Source: Lumbricus terrestris
Lineage: Eukaryota > Annelida > Clitellata > Crassiclitellata > Lumbricidae
Length of the DNA: 64,000 bases
Assembly (NCBI GenBank): GCA_949752735.1
Contig: OX457036.1
Location: 14,327,516 to 14,391,515 of the forward strand
Direction: 5' to 3'
Shown here: positions 36,420-47,894 of the stretch, in pieces
Numbering within the stretch: the stretch's first letter is position 1
Layout of the letters: the number at the start of each line of letters is the position of its first letter
The notes under the pieces: model-generated
Told to the model about the DNA's origin: nothing
What the model saw: only the letters and a program-made list of their open reading frames with translations
Databases searched by the model: none
Position numbers and translations under genes: made by a program

Positions 36420-36822
36420 GGTGACCGGACAAATTGGTAGCGGACAAAATGGTAGCGGACAAAATGGTATGGACTAATGGTATGGATGAAATGAAAGCTG
36501 GATTAGTGAATTTTTATATATGAAATAGAATCTGGATTAATGAAAGATAGATCTACATTACAAATGGAGGTTGGTTTAAGGAATCTTATATATGGCTGAA
36601 ATTGAAGCCGGATAAATCATGAAACAGATGAATGAAAGACATCAATCCAGCTTCCATTTCTCAAGCATTTTTTCGCCAATCCGGCTTCCTTTTCTCAAGT
36701 TTTTTCTTCACTAGAGCTGTATTTCAGCCACAAAAAAGTCATTCACCCTCTATTTCAGCAAAAAATACCCTCAACCAGGTTCAAAATATCCATACCGTTT
36801 TGTCCGTACCATTTTCTATGAT
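36420..36822. mobile_element. TIR element with GGACAAAATGGTA ends
   Basis: The left side carries two copies of GGTAGCGGACAAAATGGTA and the right side carries TACCGTTTTGTCCGTACC, its inverse. The roughly 400-bp body has GGATTAATGAAA-type words in direct and inverted orientation (for example near 36500-36540 and 36625-36700). It has no coding content. Superfamily is unknown and target duplication is unclear. Confidence 0.6.
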
Positions 36823-36839
36823 GGAGAGTGAAATTAACG

Positions 36840-37275
36840 TAGGCCTGCACAAAATTTTCACGAAATTCTAGTTCTGTGTCATTGCTACTACGTTGCTGTG
36901 ATTCCAGTCATGAGCCTAATAATCAATATCTAACGTGATTATATCGCATAATTATATCTTATCGAATCCAATGTAATTTGACTTAGTTTAATACAATTGT
37001 AACTACATTCTGTTGCCATAACACATCGAGTGCTGAACCGTCGACAGAAATCGTTTTCCTCTCGAGGAAAACAATCTGATCGGTGTAAATCTGAAGGGTC
37101 ACATAAAAGTCCGTTCCAGTGGAACGGTTCCACTTGCCGAAGCACCAAATACTTCCTTGTAAGCTCTTGATGTGAAGTTACAACGATATAGAGATTATAG
37201 AGATATAAAAAGAGATATCGCGATAAAAGAATGGATACAAATAGGAATAGGCAGAGACAGAGGCACAGAGGCACA
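36840..37275. other. No gene seen
   Basis: Unique-looking AT-rich DNA between a TIR element and a CAGA repeat. Nothing recognised. Confidence 0.5.
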
Positions 37276-37292
37276 GAGATAGATAGATATGC

Positions 37293-37345
<53 letters not shown>

Positions 37346-37600
37346 GACAATCAGACAGACATTGAGACATCTTCATCCCTTCAGACAGAGACAGACAAAC
37401 AGACAGAGAGATACATAGACGGGGAGAGAGACAGAGACAGACAGACAAACGAATACAGAGACAAAACATAGACAGACAGTCAGGAACAGAGACAGACAGA
37501 CAGGAAAGATAGACGGGCAGGCAGACACACAGACAGATATAGAGACAGAGAGACACATACAAAGACGGAGAGAGAGACAGAGGGGTGAGTACATAGACAA
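37275..37600. repeat. (CAGA)n-rich tract
   Basis: CAGA runs (37305-37345 pure) with GAGA variants. Open frames here are artefacts. Confidence 0.9.
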
Positions 37601-37767
37601 TCAAGGCGTGGCAACTGACGAGAGACGGGTGCGGCCTGTGTTCCTAACCTCGGCCCTGTTGATGTATACAGCAAGGGACGAGAGCAGCAACCGTCGCAGC
37701 ACGGGCGATGGATGAAGAATGAAGATGTCTCGTTTGCAAATCATCTCCATTCATCATACGCATCCCT

Positions 37768-38610
37768 TCCAACTACCACCACCACCACCACCACGACCAC
37801 CACCACCACCACCACCACCACCACCACGACCACCGCCACCACGACCACCACGACCACCACGACCACCACCACCACGACCACCACCACCACGACCACCACC
37901 ACCACGACCACCACCACCACCACCACCACCACCACCACCACCACAACCACCACCACAACCACCACGACCACCGCCACCACGACCACCACGACCACCACCA
38001 CCACGACCACCACCACCACCACGACCACCGCCACCACGACCACCACGACCACCACCACCACGACCACCACGACCAGCTGGTACCACGACCACCACCACAA
38101 CCACCACGCCCACCACCACGACCACCACCACGACCACCACGACCACCACCACCACTACCACCACGACCACCACCGTCACTGCCACCACAACCACCACGAC
38201 CACCACCACGACCACCACCACCACGACCACCACCACGACCACCACCACGACCACCACCACCACCACCACCACCACCACCACCACCACCACCATCACCACG
38301 ACCACCACCACCACGACCACCACCACCACGACCACCACCACCACAACCACCACGACCACCACGACCACCACCGTCACCACCACCACGACCACCACCGTCA
38401 CCACCACCACCACCACGACCACCACGACCACCACCGTCACCACCACCACCACGACCACCACGACCACCACCGTCACCACCACCACGACCACCACGACCAC
38501 CGCCGTCACCACCACCACCACGACCACCACGACCACCGCCGTCACCACCACCACCACGATCACCACCACGACCACCACCGTCACCACCACCACGACCACC
38601 ACCGCGACCA
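37768..38610. repeat. Giant (CCA)n/(CGACCA)n triplet array
   Basis: About 840 bp almost wholly of CCA triplets with regularly scattered CGA. All frames on both strands stay open because the unit is a triplet: poly-Thr, poly-His, poly-Pro/Arg on plus; poly-Val, poly-Gly/Arg, poly-Trp on minus. No start, splice or domain context supports a gene. It is strongly strand-asymmetric (C+A against G+T). Confidence 0.95.
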
Positions 38611-38784
38611 CAACCGGGCGGACAGTCAGAACTATATGCAATTGTGCCTGTAGACAGATTGACAGGCATTGCCATAGAGTGGGACGTTTACATTATATGC
38701 TTGCAAAAAAACAAGAAATGTAAACTTATGTTGGGCGATAAATGACTGTAATGCGGACAGACTACATAGTGAACAGATTAAGAT

Positions 38785-38985
38785 GATGACAGCCAGACAG
38801 ATATATACCGACAGATATACCGACAGACACATACACAGACGCACATGTTCGGTGCAGGTTACTATTAGCAGACAGACAGACAGACAGACAGACAGACACA
38901 AAGAGACAGACAGACAAATACACAGACAGACACACAGACACACATATATGGGCACAAACACAGACACACAGACAGACACGGACAC
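38785..38985. repeat. CAGA/CACAGA-rich tract
   Basis: CAGA runs with (CAGA)7-like core near 38870-38900. No gene here or up to the gap at 39322. Confidence 0.85.
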
Positions 38986-39321
38986 TTCTGCAGGTGTCTT
39001 CCCCAAACCTGAAGCCCCCCCCCCAGATGCAGGGGAACTCGATTAAACACTGAACGTAAAGTAAATGCAAATCCTCAAAATTAATATTATTGTCATCCTT
39101 CGCGTAAACCCCGTTGAAAAGACCAGGTGTATCGTCACCAGTTGCTATATAAAATCAAGTCCACAATGACCAGGCTGCTTTGTCCGCTCCGATGCCAGGC
39201 ACGAATTCAGGGAGGTCAAGCCGAGGAGACAGCATATTATTTACTCATCTAAATCTGAGAACCTATAATTCGTTTAGAATTGATTCTACATTGCAATTCG
39301 ACCGATAATAAAATGTAGAAA

Positions 39322-39521
39322 NNNNNNNNNNNNNNNNNNNNNNNNNNNNNNNNNNNNNNNNNNNNNNNNNNNNNNNNNNNNNNNNNNNNNNNNNNNNNNN
39401 NNNNNNNNNNNNNNNNNNNNNNNNNNNNNNNNNNNNNNNNNNNNNNNNNNNNNNNNNNNNNNNNNNNNNNNNNNNNNNNNNNNNNNNNNNNNNNNNNNNN
39501 NNNNNNNNNNNNNNNNNNNNN
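39322..39521. other. Assembly gap (200 N)
   Basis: Exactly 200 N. It begins only 11 bases beyond the stop codon of the minus-strand RING gene, so that gene's 3' UTR and polyadenylation signal are probably hidden or disrupted here. Confidence 0.98.
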
Positions 39522-39532
39522 TCGAGAGCACT

Positions 39533-42500
39533 TCAAACTACAAACAAACAAACTTCGATGACCACTTGTCGGCAGAAGGGGCACGTCAGATTCGCTGGAC
39601 GACGTATCTTCTTCCATTCGTCCATACACGGCGAACAGGAATAATGGCCACAGGGGTGCAAGACACAGTCCATGAGATGGTCATAACAAATGCTACAGGT
39701 GTATCCCAGTTCTCCTGAAAATAACACACAAGACTTGCACCGTTGCAACATGCTGGAAATGATTACTGCAGTTGCAAATTTTGAAGTTGTAATGTAACTG
39801 CGATAGGCTAATTTTGAATTCCACCATTGACACTAGGAACAGATTGCTCAAGTAATAGGCTCATAGAATATCTGGCTCACTGCAACAGCATCAAGTAAAC
39901 TATTGCTAAGAGTCTGTCACATCATCTGTGCTTTAGTAAGTTAACCCAGCTATACTCGCAAATATGACTATGGTTCAATTGATACTTAAGGCGGACCTGT
40001 CTCCTCACCATCTTGTGTGCGTACAACGCCTACAAGAGACCCATGATTCCATCAACAGCTTTTGGCATGGGAGATCTCATATTCCAGTCTTTCAGACTGT
40101 TTTAATTCATTTTCTTCCACACAACTGTTGGGCAATCCTACCAAATACTTAATCAATCTCTTATAATTTATGTAATCTTAAGTTGCCAGTTTCAGCAGCT
40201 TCCACATTCTCTGTGAGGGTATCATAATCTTAAAAACAATGATGCATGGGTGGCAGAACAGGATAAGCAACACAAATCCAAATTTATTAAATAATATTGG
40301 ACTATATTTGAAACCTGTCACAGTTACATAACTAGCCAGTCACATGCACTATAAATTATTAACTCTATCGCAGCTAAGTTGTTTTTCAGAAATATAACCA
40401 TAATTTGCTCAAATAAATATCTTGAAAAATCAGATTAATTGATGTGTTTGCTTTAAAATATATAAATATATGATTTTTTTAAATAAAAAAATTATAACAT
40501 TATAAATGAATTTTTTAAAATCTATGAACGAATTAAAATGTAATGCAAACACTGCCAAATGTAGCTATTTGTATGACAAGCTTGTAGCAAACAGTGAAGG
40601 TCTAAGAAACTGTGAATTTAATCGAAAAATGATTTTTATATTACTTCTACTTAGAAGATATGACATCGACAAAATAATATCCCTGCACAGCGATGTCGCC
40701 GTATTTCTCTTCCAAACAGTGAGACTTTCTTTATCTACATGTATAGATCCTTTATAAAATTTTTCTGACTGATACATTTTATGTTCTAACAAGCCTGATA
40801 GGCCTAAATAAAACAATTGACTACAGTTAAGAGATCAAATGAGCCAATTTATTTCCCAATCTATGATGAGATCGGCGTGATATGATGGACGGGTGATAAA
40901 TGGGTGGGCTTCAAATCCCGAAACCTCTGCATCGTCTAATATATTTGCTTGAAACCTTATTATAGCATTTGTTGAATGATATAATTTATTTTGTTTGAAC
41001 CTGGCTGATGAAAAGATATAATTACAGCGAATTGGTCAACGGCCTAGAAACCGCCGCGCGGACGAATGTATGCAAATGGCTGGATGTAAACGTTTACAAA
41101 ATTGCGGCCATAATTTTCGTTCATAACCTTATCAAATCATTTGGGAAAACCAATGTTAGGGTATTTTCTGAATTTTCAACATGTCTCCCAGCGAAATATA
41201 TAAATAGAATTCTAAATGTATCTACATTATATGACAAATGGGTGCGTTTTTGTTAGGCGGTCGCATTCGCTGCAAAAGAGTTAAAGCATAGAAGCTGTTG
41301 AAAAATTCACAAATAGAAAAATTCACAAAAGCAAAACTCGAATCAACCATTTATGCAAGACTCGAAGACCTGGGGTCCTCAGAAAGTATTTCTGAACACA
41401 ACAGATAATGAATTGCATATATATATCGGTATTGCTGTGAAATCCCACATACCTTCTCCCGGTGTAAAGGGTTCACTGTCCAAATGAACTCCAGGCTCTC
41501 CACTTGGGAAGACACTTTCTACGGAGACCATGTCTATTTTTGTTCCTGGAAGTGGTTGATGCACAGGTGGAGTTGGCTGATGGAAAGGTGGCTGAGACAC
41601 AGGAGAAGGTGGCTCAGGAGGTGGCTGATTCAGAGGTGAATGCCATGTGACACCAATCTCTTCCGGAAAGCCTCCAGCAGCCGAGAGTCCTTCAAAATGA
41701 CTGTGTGACTGAAAAAATGCATTAACACACATTACTGTGAATAACAAGGTGCAGTAGTCTAGTAGCCAACATACTTGGCTGTAAAATTAAAGTCACATGT
41801 TCAATTTTAGCGTTGGAACAGTTCAATCCCCGTCAAGGAGAAATATACAAGTAAAGCAGGTTATAAATTGTAGGAGTGAATTGAATGACTGGTAAGCAAT
41901 GTGACAACAAAACCATTGTTATTAGCATACAAGCTATGCATCATTTTAAAAAAGACCTAAAATTAAACTTGGCTTTAGAGGAACCTCACTAATGTAGTAT
42001 GGTCCCAATAGGTTGCATTATAAGAAGGTTGCAGTCTATATATGTGGCGCCGCACACCGTAATCAGCATTAAGTCGGAGATTACACATCAGAGATATTAG
42101 AGAAATAGTATATTTGCGATTTTTAATTTTTTTGTAAAAAAATTTTTTAACAAAATTTTTAAACTTTTTTTTAAAAAGACAAGTACCCAAGATATTTTAA
42201 AGCTCTTGCTATGCAATTTTTAAAAAAAATTAATTTATTTTAGTTAATTAATTAATTTTATTTAATCACTTTTTCCCTTGTATCTTCGTCTAGGATTAAG
42301 CTAGAGCAATAATTTTTGTGCCATTTTGATGCCTGAGACAAGGCCTTTGAAATGATGCATCAAACGCAATATGTTGCAAAATCACCTTAATGCTGATTTC
42401 GGTGTGCGGCGCCACATATCACATATCTAAAGCAGGCTTGCATTGTTCACACAACTTTTCATTTTTAACAGCAGTTAGCATAATTGGTAAAAAATCGGAG

Positions 42501-45500
42501 TAGTAGGACGTGATGGCCTCCTTTCGTGGCTGCCGACAGTTAAATATGACTCCTGTAAAAAAATTTTATCATCCGTTCATTACTGATTGTAATCATACTG
42601 CATTGTGTCAATTAAAAAATATTATAATTATTGTAGACTACTCAATCTAGGTTTCAAATTTCAATGCATCTGTTAAGAGACTCAAGGCAGTCTTCTTGAA
42701 TTTGTGAACTAATAATAACCTTCCTAAACACCACTTCGCCACTAGGTTGCGATTTGTTCGGTCAAGCAATCTCTAGTCTAACGTCTTTTTGGAGATGATA
42801 GGTTTTCACGACAACAATGATGGGTTAAAAGCAAAATGCTTCTGCATTTAACAACTTGAAAAGTGCTCAGCAGGTTTTTTGTTCAACATGACACAAACTG
42901 TAAATCAGTCATTGCAAAAGCATAAAGGTGCTAAATATTATCATTACACAATTTTGACATGGCACTTCTCTATCCCTCTTCCCCCCACCCAACCTTTGCC
43001 AATGTTAATTAGCTAAAGTAATCTATACAAATTTATTTTACCATAGGCTACTATTTATTTTTGTTCAAAGTCACATTTTCTAGCTAACATTTTTAACTGT
43101 TGTGGCTTACTGTTTAGATCTGAATAGAATTTAATTATAATGTAATCAAATGCCATCAGACAACTATAGGACAATAGAGTTGTAAATAGGCTAATTAATG
43201 TCGACATCATAATTTTTTTAAAGAAATTTATTTTGCGTACATACATATTTTAGGTTCCCTCCCTCGCCTTAATACCCATATGCAAATCGCCTACATCCAG
43301 TAACCCGCTAACCCCTCTCTCTGCAAACGTAATATATATGTACAGTCTCTAGCCAGCCTGGAAAGAAAGAAAGATAACTTAAATGTAGGATAATTCATAA
43401 TTTCATGGCAAACCATGAGATGCATAATTATAAAAGTGCCTTAAAAGATAAATTTTACAGGTTATTTGTCTACTTGCCTCATCAACTTCACAGCCATTGG
43501 AAGTCAAAAGCGTGTTCAACATTTCCTGTCCACCATCTTCCGGGTAAACCAGTGTAAGAGCGGAACCACCGATCCTGATTCGGCTCAGTGAAAGTCCTGA
43601 ACTTTCTGGTGATGCTGGGTAGGATGAGTCACAGGTTTCTTCTTCTCCCACAGGCTGCTCAGAAGATGTGCTCTGAGATTGGTCATTGGTGACCTCAGGA
43701 AGACCTACACTAAAATCATCACCATGGAAGAGCTTGATGGCTTCGAGTCCTGCACTGGAACATGTGGATTGTCCTGATGCAGCTGGTACTGCAATACCTT
43801 GAACACCTGGTGCTGTAATATCGTCAGCACCTGGTACTGTAATATCTTCAGCACCTGGTACTGTAATATCTTCAGCACCTGGTACTGTAATATCTTCAGC
43901 ACCTGGTACTGTAATATCTTCAGCAGATGGTACTGTAATATCTTTACCACTTGGTACTGTAATATCTTCAGCAGTTGAAGCATCTTTGTCAGTACCCATA
44001 GCTGCCAGATGGCTATGCAGAAATTCATCGTCTTCATCCACTGGTCCTGCCTAAGACAACAGACAGAACTCAGTAAAACATTTCTACAAAGCACACCCTA
44101 TCACATTCATACAACGCAACAGTTTTGTTTCATATGGAAACAAATCTATTTCCGTACCCCATCCCTCTGCTGCTCCACATAAATTCTGTGAAATCCCCCC
44201 TGTATACATACAAAGTCTAAGCTTCTCTAATCCCCTCTTTTACAAAAGTTAATTGCCTAAAGTCATCTATTAGACATTCATTTTACCATAGGTTATTATT
44301 TACAGCATCAAATAACTGCACATGGCTTTTTTCACGTAATAAAATCATTGAACGACTATATAGGGTAATACAGAGTTATAAATAGGCTAATGTTTTCATC
44401 ATATGTCATATAAAAAATCTATTTTGCATATGTATGCATTTGAGCAAGACCCCTCCCTGTCATACACAAAATGACTAAATACGATTACCCCTCCTTGTGT
44501 ATGTAATGTATAGATGGCCTCTTACAATAGTTTAGGGCAGGGGTCTCAAACACGCAGACCGCGGGCCGCATGCGGCCCGCGAACCCGATTAATGCGGCCC
44601 GCGAACAGCCACCTGGTTTTGGATTTTAAAAAAAAGAAACCTGTTTACAAGAATTTTGAAGTTCTTTTACGATTTGAGCCAAGGTTTAAACTGCTTTCTT
44701 CTACTTCTTTTGCTGTGGACATTGAGTCGACAATAGCAGATATAGGCCATTGTATTGCAGATGCAATGTATTGTATTGCAGATGCAATGTGCCGATGCAG
44801 TAATAGGCAATAGCGAAATTTGTATGCCTGTGTCGCAAAATAGATCATCCCCGTAGGCTACGGTAGGCCTAATAATCGTATCTCCCCAGATGATGAGAAG
44901 TTCAAACAGTCACTTCCGCGTATTTTTTCCCGGCAAATTAACTTCCATTTTCTTGGTTTTAAACAATGACACTATGCTTATTCCCAGAGTAGGCCAATAG
45001 AAGGCTCTGTTTATTCCTACTAGATAATTTTGGTGGCTTTGGCTTAGAGCCCTTAGAACACTTAAGAATACTCAGAGTCTCTAACTAAATTTCCGTTGCC
45101 TTGTTCTGAACATTGCTTAGGATACCTAAAACAATATTAGTCATTTTAAATTTTTAATTAGGCCTATGCCTACAGGCTACAGCATAAATTTGCCAATTTT
45201 CAATAATTGGTATAGAATGGTTTCAATTGTGTTTATAGTACCATGGATATAAGCTTAGACATGGTTACACTTAAAATATAATATTATGTGAAATTTACAG
45301 GGTTATATCCATCATTACAGTATTGTATGCTGCAATGACACATAACTAATTTGATAGCTCGATTATATTTTTCTGTTGCGGCTCGCGAGTCGTTATAAAT
45401 TTTCAATGCGGCCCACATGCTGACTTGAGTTTGAGACCACTGGTTTAGGGGGCCTATGACTGCCTAGGGTCCTCAGAACTTCTTTCATTGGTCCTGTCTG

Positions 45501-45837
45501 CACATTGATTTTAATTAGTTACATGCCTTGTGAAACTCACAGGTGCTAAATTTAATGCAATTTATATTTGTTTATGACATGCAAAACACGTTCCAAAGCT
45601 GGGCAGTGCATTTTCCAGCAGGACGTACATAATTAACACTACAATTATGATATACCTGTTCAGGTTTGAACTTCTTGACAATGCGTCGATTGTTTGCATC
45701 ATGTTCAGTGAAATCTTTTTCAAGGCGCTTCACTTTGCGTTCACTCATCTCCAGTGCAAGACTGCTGTGTCCGACAGAGCCTTTAGACGTCATCTCCAAG
45801 CCTGCAAAAAGTGCATTCCCACTGAAGAAGTGCACCT
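39533..45837 (-). CDS. C-terminal RING-finger protein, probable E3 ubiquitin ligase (5' end missing)
   Basis: Four exons on the minus strand join in consistent phase. Exon 45837-45656 (acceptor TGTCAG, donor CAG|GTATAT) has a charged helix-like segment, SERKVKRLEKDFTEHDANN. Exon 44050-43478 (acceptor TCTTAG) holds an eight-residue repeat of EDITVPGA type and an acidic Ser-rich tail; its best donor is the non-canonical but consensus GAG|GCAAGT. Exon 41708-41453 (acceptor TTTTTTCAG, donor AAG|GTATGT) is proline-rich (PPPEPPSPVSQPP). Exon 39714-39533 (acceptor ATTTTCAG) encodes the RING: CSIC, then PCGHYSC, SPCM and CPFCRQVV, a C3HC4 pattern, and stops ten residues after CRQ. Phases across the three junctions are 0, 0 and 1 and all match. 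Total about 397 residues. A RING ending just before the C-terminus is typical of dimerising E3 ligases such as IAPs, MDM2 and Neuralized; this RING is not clearly assigned to any of them. Upstream exons were not found. Introns carry MITEs at 44538-45442 and 42040-42419. Confidence 0.75.
42040..42419. mobile_element. MITE with GTGGCGCCGCACACCG ends in an intron
   Basis: About 380 bp with inverted ends ATGTGGCGCCGCACACCG and CGGTGTGCGGCGCCACAT; the match continues through AATCAGCATTAAG. The middle is A/T-homopolymer-rich, with runs of T and A that can pair. It lies in the intron between exons 43478 and 41708 of the minus-strand RING gene. Superfamily is not assigned. Confidence 0.75.
43787..43980 (-). 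repeat. 24-bp coding tandem repeat (EDITVPGA units)
   Basis: About eight in-frame 24-bp units within the RING-gene exon encode EDITVPGA and variants (KDITVPSA, DDITAPGV). The central four units are nearly identical at DNA level, suggesting recent unit duplication and likely length variation between individuals. Outer units are more divergent. The unit length keeps the host frame open and also opens another minus-strand frame, which should not be mistaken for a gene. Confidence 0.85.
44538..45442. mobile_element. hAT element (CAGGGGTCTCAAA ends) in an intron
   Basis: A 905-bp element beginning CAGGGGTCTCAAAC and ending GTTTGAGACCACTG, with a perfect 8-bp duplication GTTTAGGG (44530-44537 and 45443-45450). 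GCGGCCCGC words lie just inside the left end and GCGGCCCACATGC inside the right, as in widespread hAT/Charlie-like families of animals. No intact transposase is visible. It lies in the intron between exons 45656 and 44050. Confidence 0.9.
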
Positions 45838-46232
45838 CTGACATTTTTTATAATAGTGTTGATATTTTCAAAGAACTTTCAACTTATTAAACATTGATAT
45901 TTAATGACAGAGTGCTGACAGACAGATATAGACAGACATAGACACAGATAGACATAGACATATACAGACAAAACAGACATAGACAAGCACAATCAGAAAT
46001 ACACATACAGATTATAGACAAACACACATGGGCTATGTGAAAATTTTGCAAATAGTCCCTACACAATAACCAATCATGGTTAATTTTAAATCACAAAAAA
46101 TTCAAGGCAAGCATGGAGTAACTATGGTAGTGTTTTCCACTACAGTGTCAGTGCATGCTAAAAATATTTATTTGCATATATTAACGTTCCATACGGTGTC
46201 CGCATACATAGCCTACAATACATTTAGTTGTG
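45838..46232. other. No exon recognised upstream of the RING gene
   Basis: CAGA-type words at 45905-45975. I searched the minus strand here and up to 47 kb for a phase-1 donor exon that would extend the RING gene and found none I can support. Confidence 0.45.
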
Positions 46233-46452
46233 TGGGGCGAAGTGGTGGGTTCGATGCCTTGGAGCCGGATGGTTCCAGATTCGAATCCACCTCAAGACGC
46301 CACGTAGGGACCTTGAGTAAGTCCTTCACCTGCAATTGCTCATGCATTCAGGCATGAAACTCCGATGCAGTGTCCACGCTGTAGTCGGGAGCGCCCGAGT
46401 ACAGACCCTTGAATGGGTGCTATAGCAAATGCAAGAAATAAATAAAATAAAA
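46233..46452 (+). mobile_element. tRNA-headed CORE-like SINE
   Basis: Head TGGGGCGAAGTGGTGGG, B box AGATTCGAATCC, CORE-like GGACCTTGAGTAAGTCC, 3' CAGTGTCCACGCTG and GGTGCTATAGC, then an AAATAAATAAAATAAAAT tail. It lies upstream of the minus-strand RING gene. A separate LINE/SINE tail remnant is at 46625-46655. Confidence 0.85.
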
Positions 46453-47535
46453 TATTGTGCTAGGCTGATAACCAGTCAAAGCCGGTTAAACAGAATTTAA
46501 ATACATTGATGAGTGACTATGTGCAAAGGACAGTATCTCAGTAAGCAAATCCTGCCTTGTGGCTTCTTTCACATGCAGCATCACACATTGAGCGTCACAC
46601 TGGAAGTGTCTCTGATTGGTGTACACTGTAAGAGGTGCTATATAAATTTATAGACAAAATACAATCGCATGGACTGTGCTAACTAGCATACATACCGCTC
46701 TTAATCACTGTGTGATTAGATTCGGCCAGATTGTCATGAGCTCCCGCAACTGTAGGATGATTCAATGACATCGTGCTATTTCATGTATGCAACCAGCCTT
46801 CTGAAACAATAATCCAAAACAATCCCAACTCATTCCGATTAGTAAGTACGCAAATAAGTAACCGGCATACAAGTAGTATCGGAGACCTGTGTATGGAGTA
46901 TCGAGGCGGATATGTAGATGTGCAAGTGTTTTACCTAAAATGAACAGTATAAACAAACATGATAATCTCGAAGACTGCGCAATCGAAGGGTGATATTTGA
47001 TGGCTAAATATGCAGTAAATAGGAATGAGAAAGTAACACGATTTGGAAATGCAACGTTTAATATGATCGATCGATTGTAGGCTAAATGTAACGAATCAAT
47101 GGAAAGAATAGGCCTGTTTCGATTGATTACTTACTTACTGACTGCTTTGCATTGTGGGATGCAGGTGATAGGTCGCTGCAACCATATTGTTTTGTATACG
47201 GGCATGCAGTCTTCGGGATTACCATAAACACCAAGAGGTAGTGTTTGAAATCACGTTTTTATAAAAGGAGGTTGGATTGATGAAGTAATTCTTTGTTAGA
47301 AAAGGTGGATTGGTGGAAATAATTTATGGTTCAATAAAAGTTGGATTGGTAACAATAATTCTCGCTTAAACAGAATTTTTATTTATGACAATTTTCCGAA
47401 AATGACACTGTACATTAGCTGAGAAATAATGTACGCCCGCCCCCGATACTACATGTATGCCGAAGTAATTAGTGACAAGCCAGTATTAATCTTTAGTTAG
47501 GTAATAACATGATGTAAAACACACTATTTATTTAT

Positions 47536-47728
47536 TCAGCTTTTGCAGAGCGCGTCCAGCCACTGATGAGCAGCCTCATCAGCCACATGCAAGGCGGTCA
47601 AGCCACCCGGAAAGCGAGTTGTTTTGCAGTCATTTACGATGTGTGACATTGTCTGGATTTCACCACAGTGAGTCGGAAGCCTGCCTCCATCGAACCATGT
47701 TAGCATCACAGCGTCCCTGCCCAGTTAA
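47536..47728 (-). pseudogene. LINE C-terminal fragment (zinc-knuckle-like end)
   Basis: The minus strand reads LGRDAVMLTWFDGGRLP, then HIVNDCKTTRFPGGL and TALHVADEAAHQWLDAL, to a stop at 47536-47538. The THCG...H(I)VNDC spacing followed by FPGGLTALH is the usual end of Jockey/CR1-type non-LTR retrotransposon ORF2 proteins. The frame is open over this short piece; the rest of the element is missing. Confidence 0.7.
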
Positions 47729-47894
47729 AAAACACATAACACTAAAATCTGAACTATTATAATTATATCATACCAATCATAAAATAATATCGCCTAGAAG
47801 TAGGCTAGAACCATGGACTATTGATCTACTTGACACTTTGTGAGTCGTGACTCTACAACGTAGCGCCTCTGGCGGTTGAAGACATACAGTGTCA

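Noticed and set aside
37712..38723. 300-residue poly-His, poly-Thr, poly-Pro/Arg, poly-Val and poly-Gly frames
   Set aside because: All come from one CCA-type triplet array that is open in every frame. No domain, splice or start context supports a protein.
43705..44094. Second minus-strand frame through the RING-gene repeat exon (QVLKILQY repeats)
   Set aside because: It is the +1 reading of the 24-bp repeat. The EDITVPGA frame continues through conserved splice sites in phase, this one does not.
46762..46956. Possible upstream exon of the minus-strand RING gene (GKTLAHLHIRLDTPYTG)
   Set aside because: There is a TTTTAG acceptor-like site, but no donor in the required phase 1 and no similarity, so I left it out.
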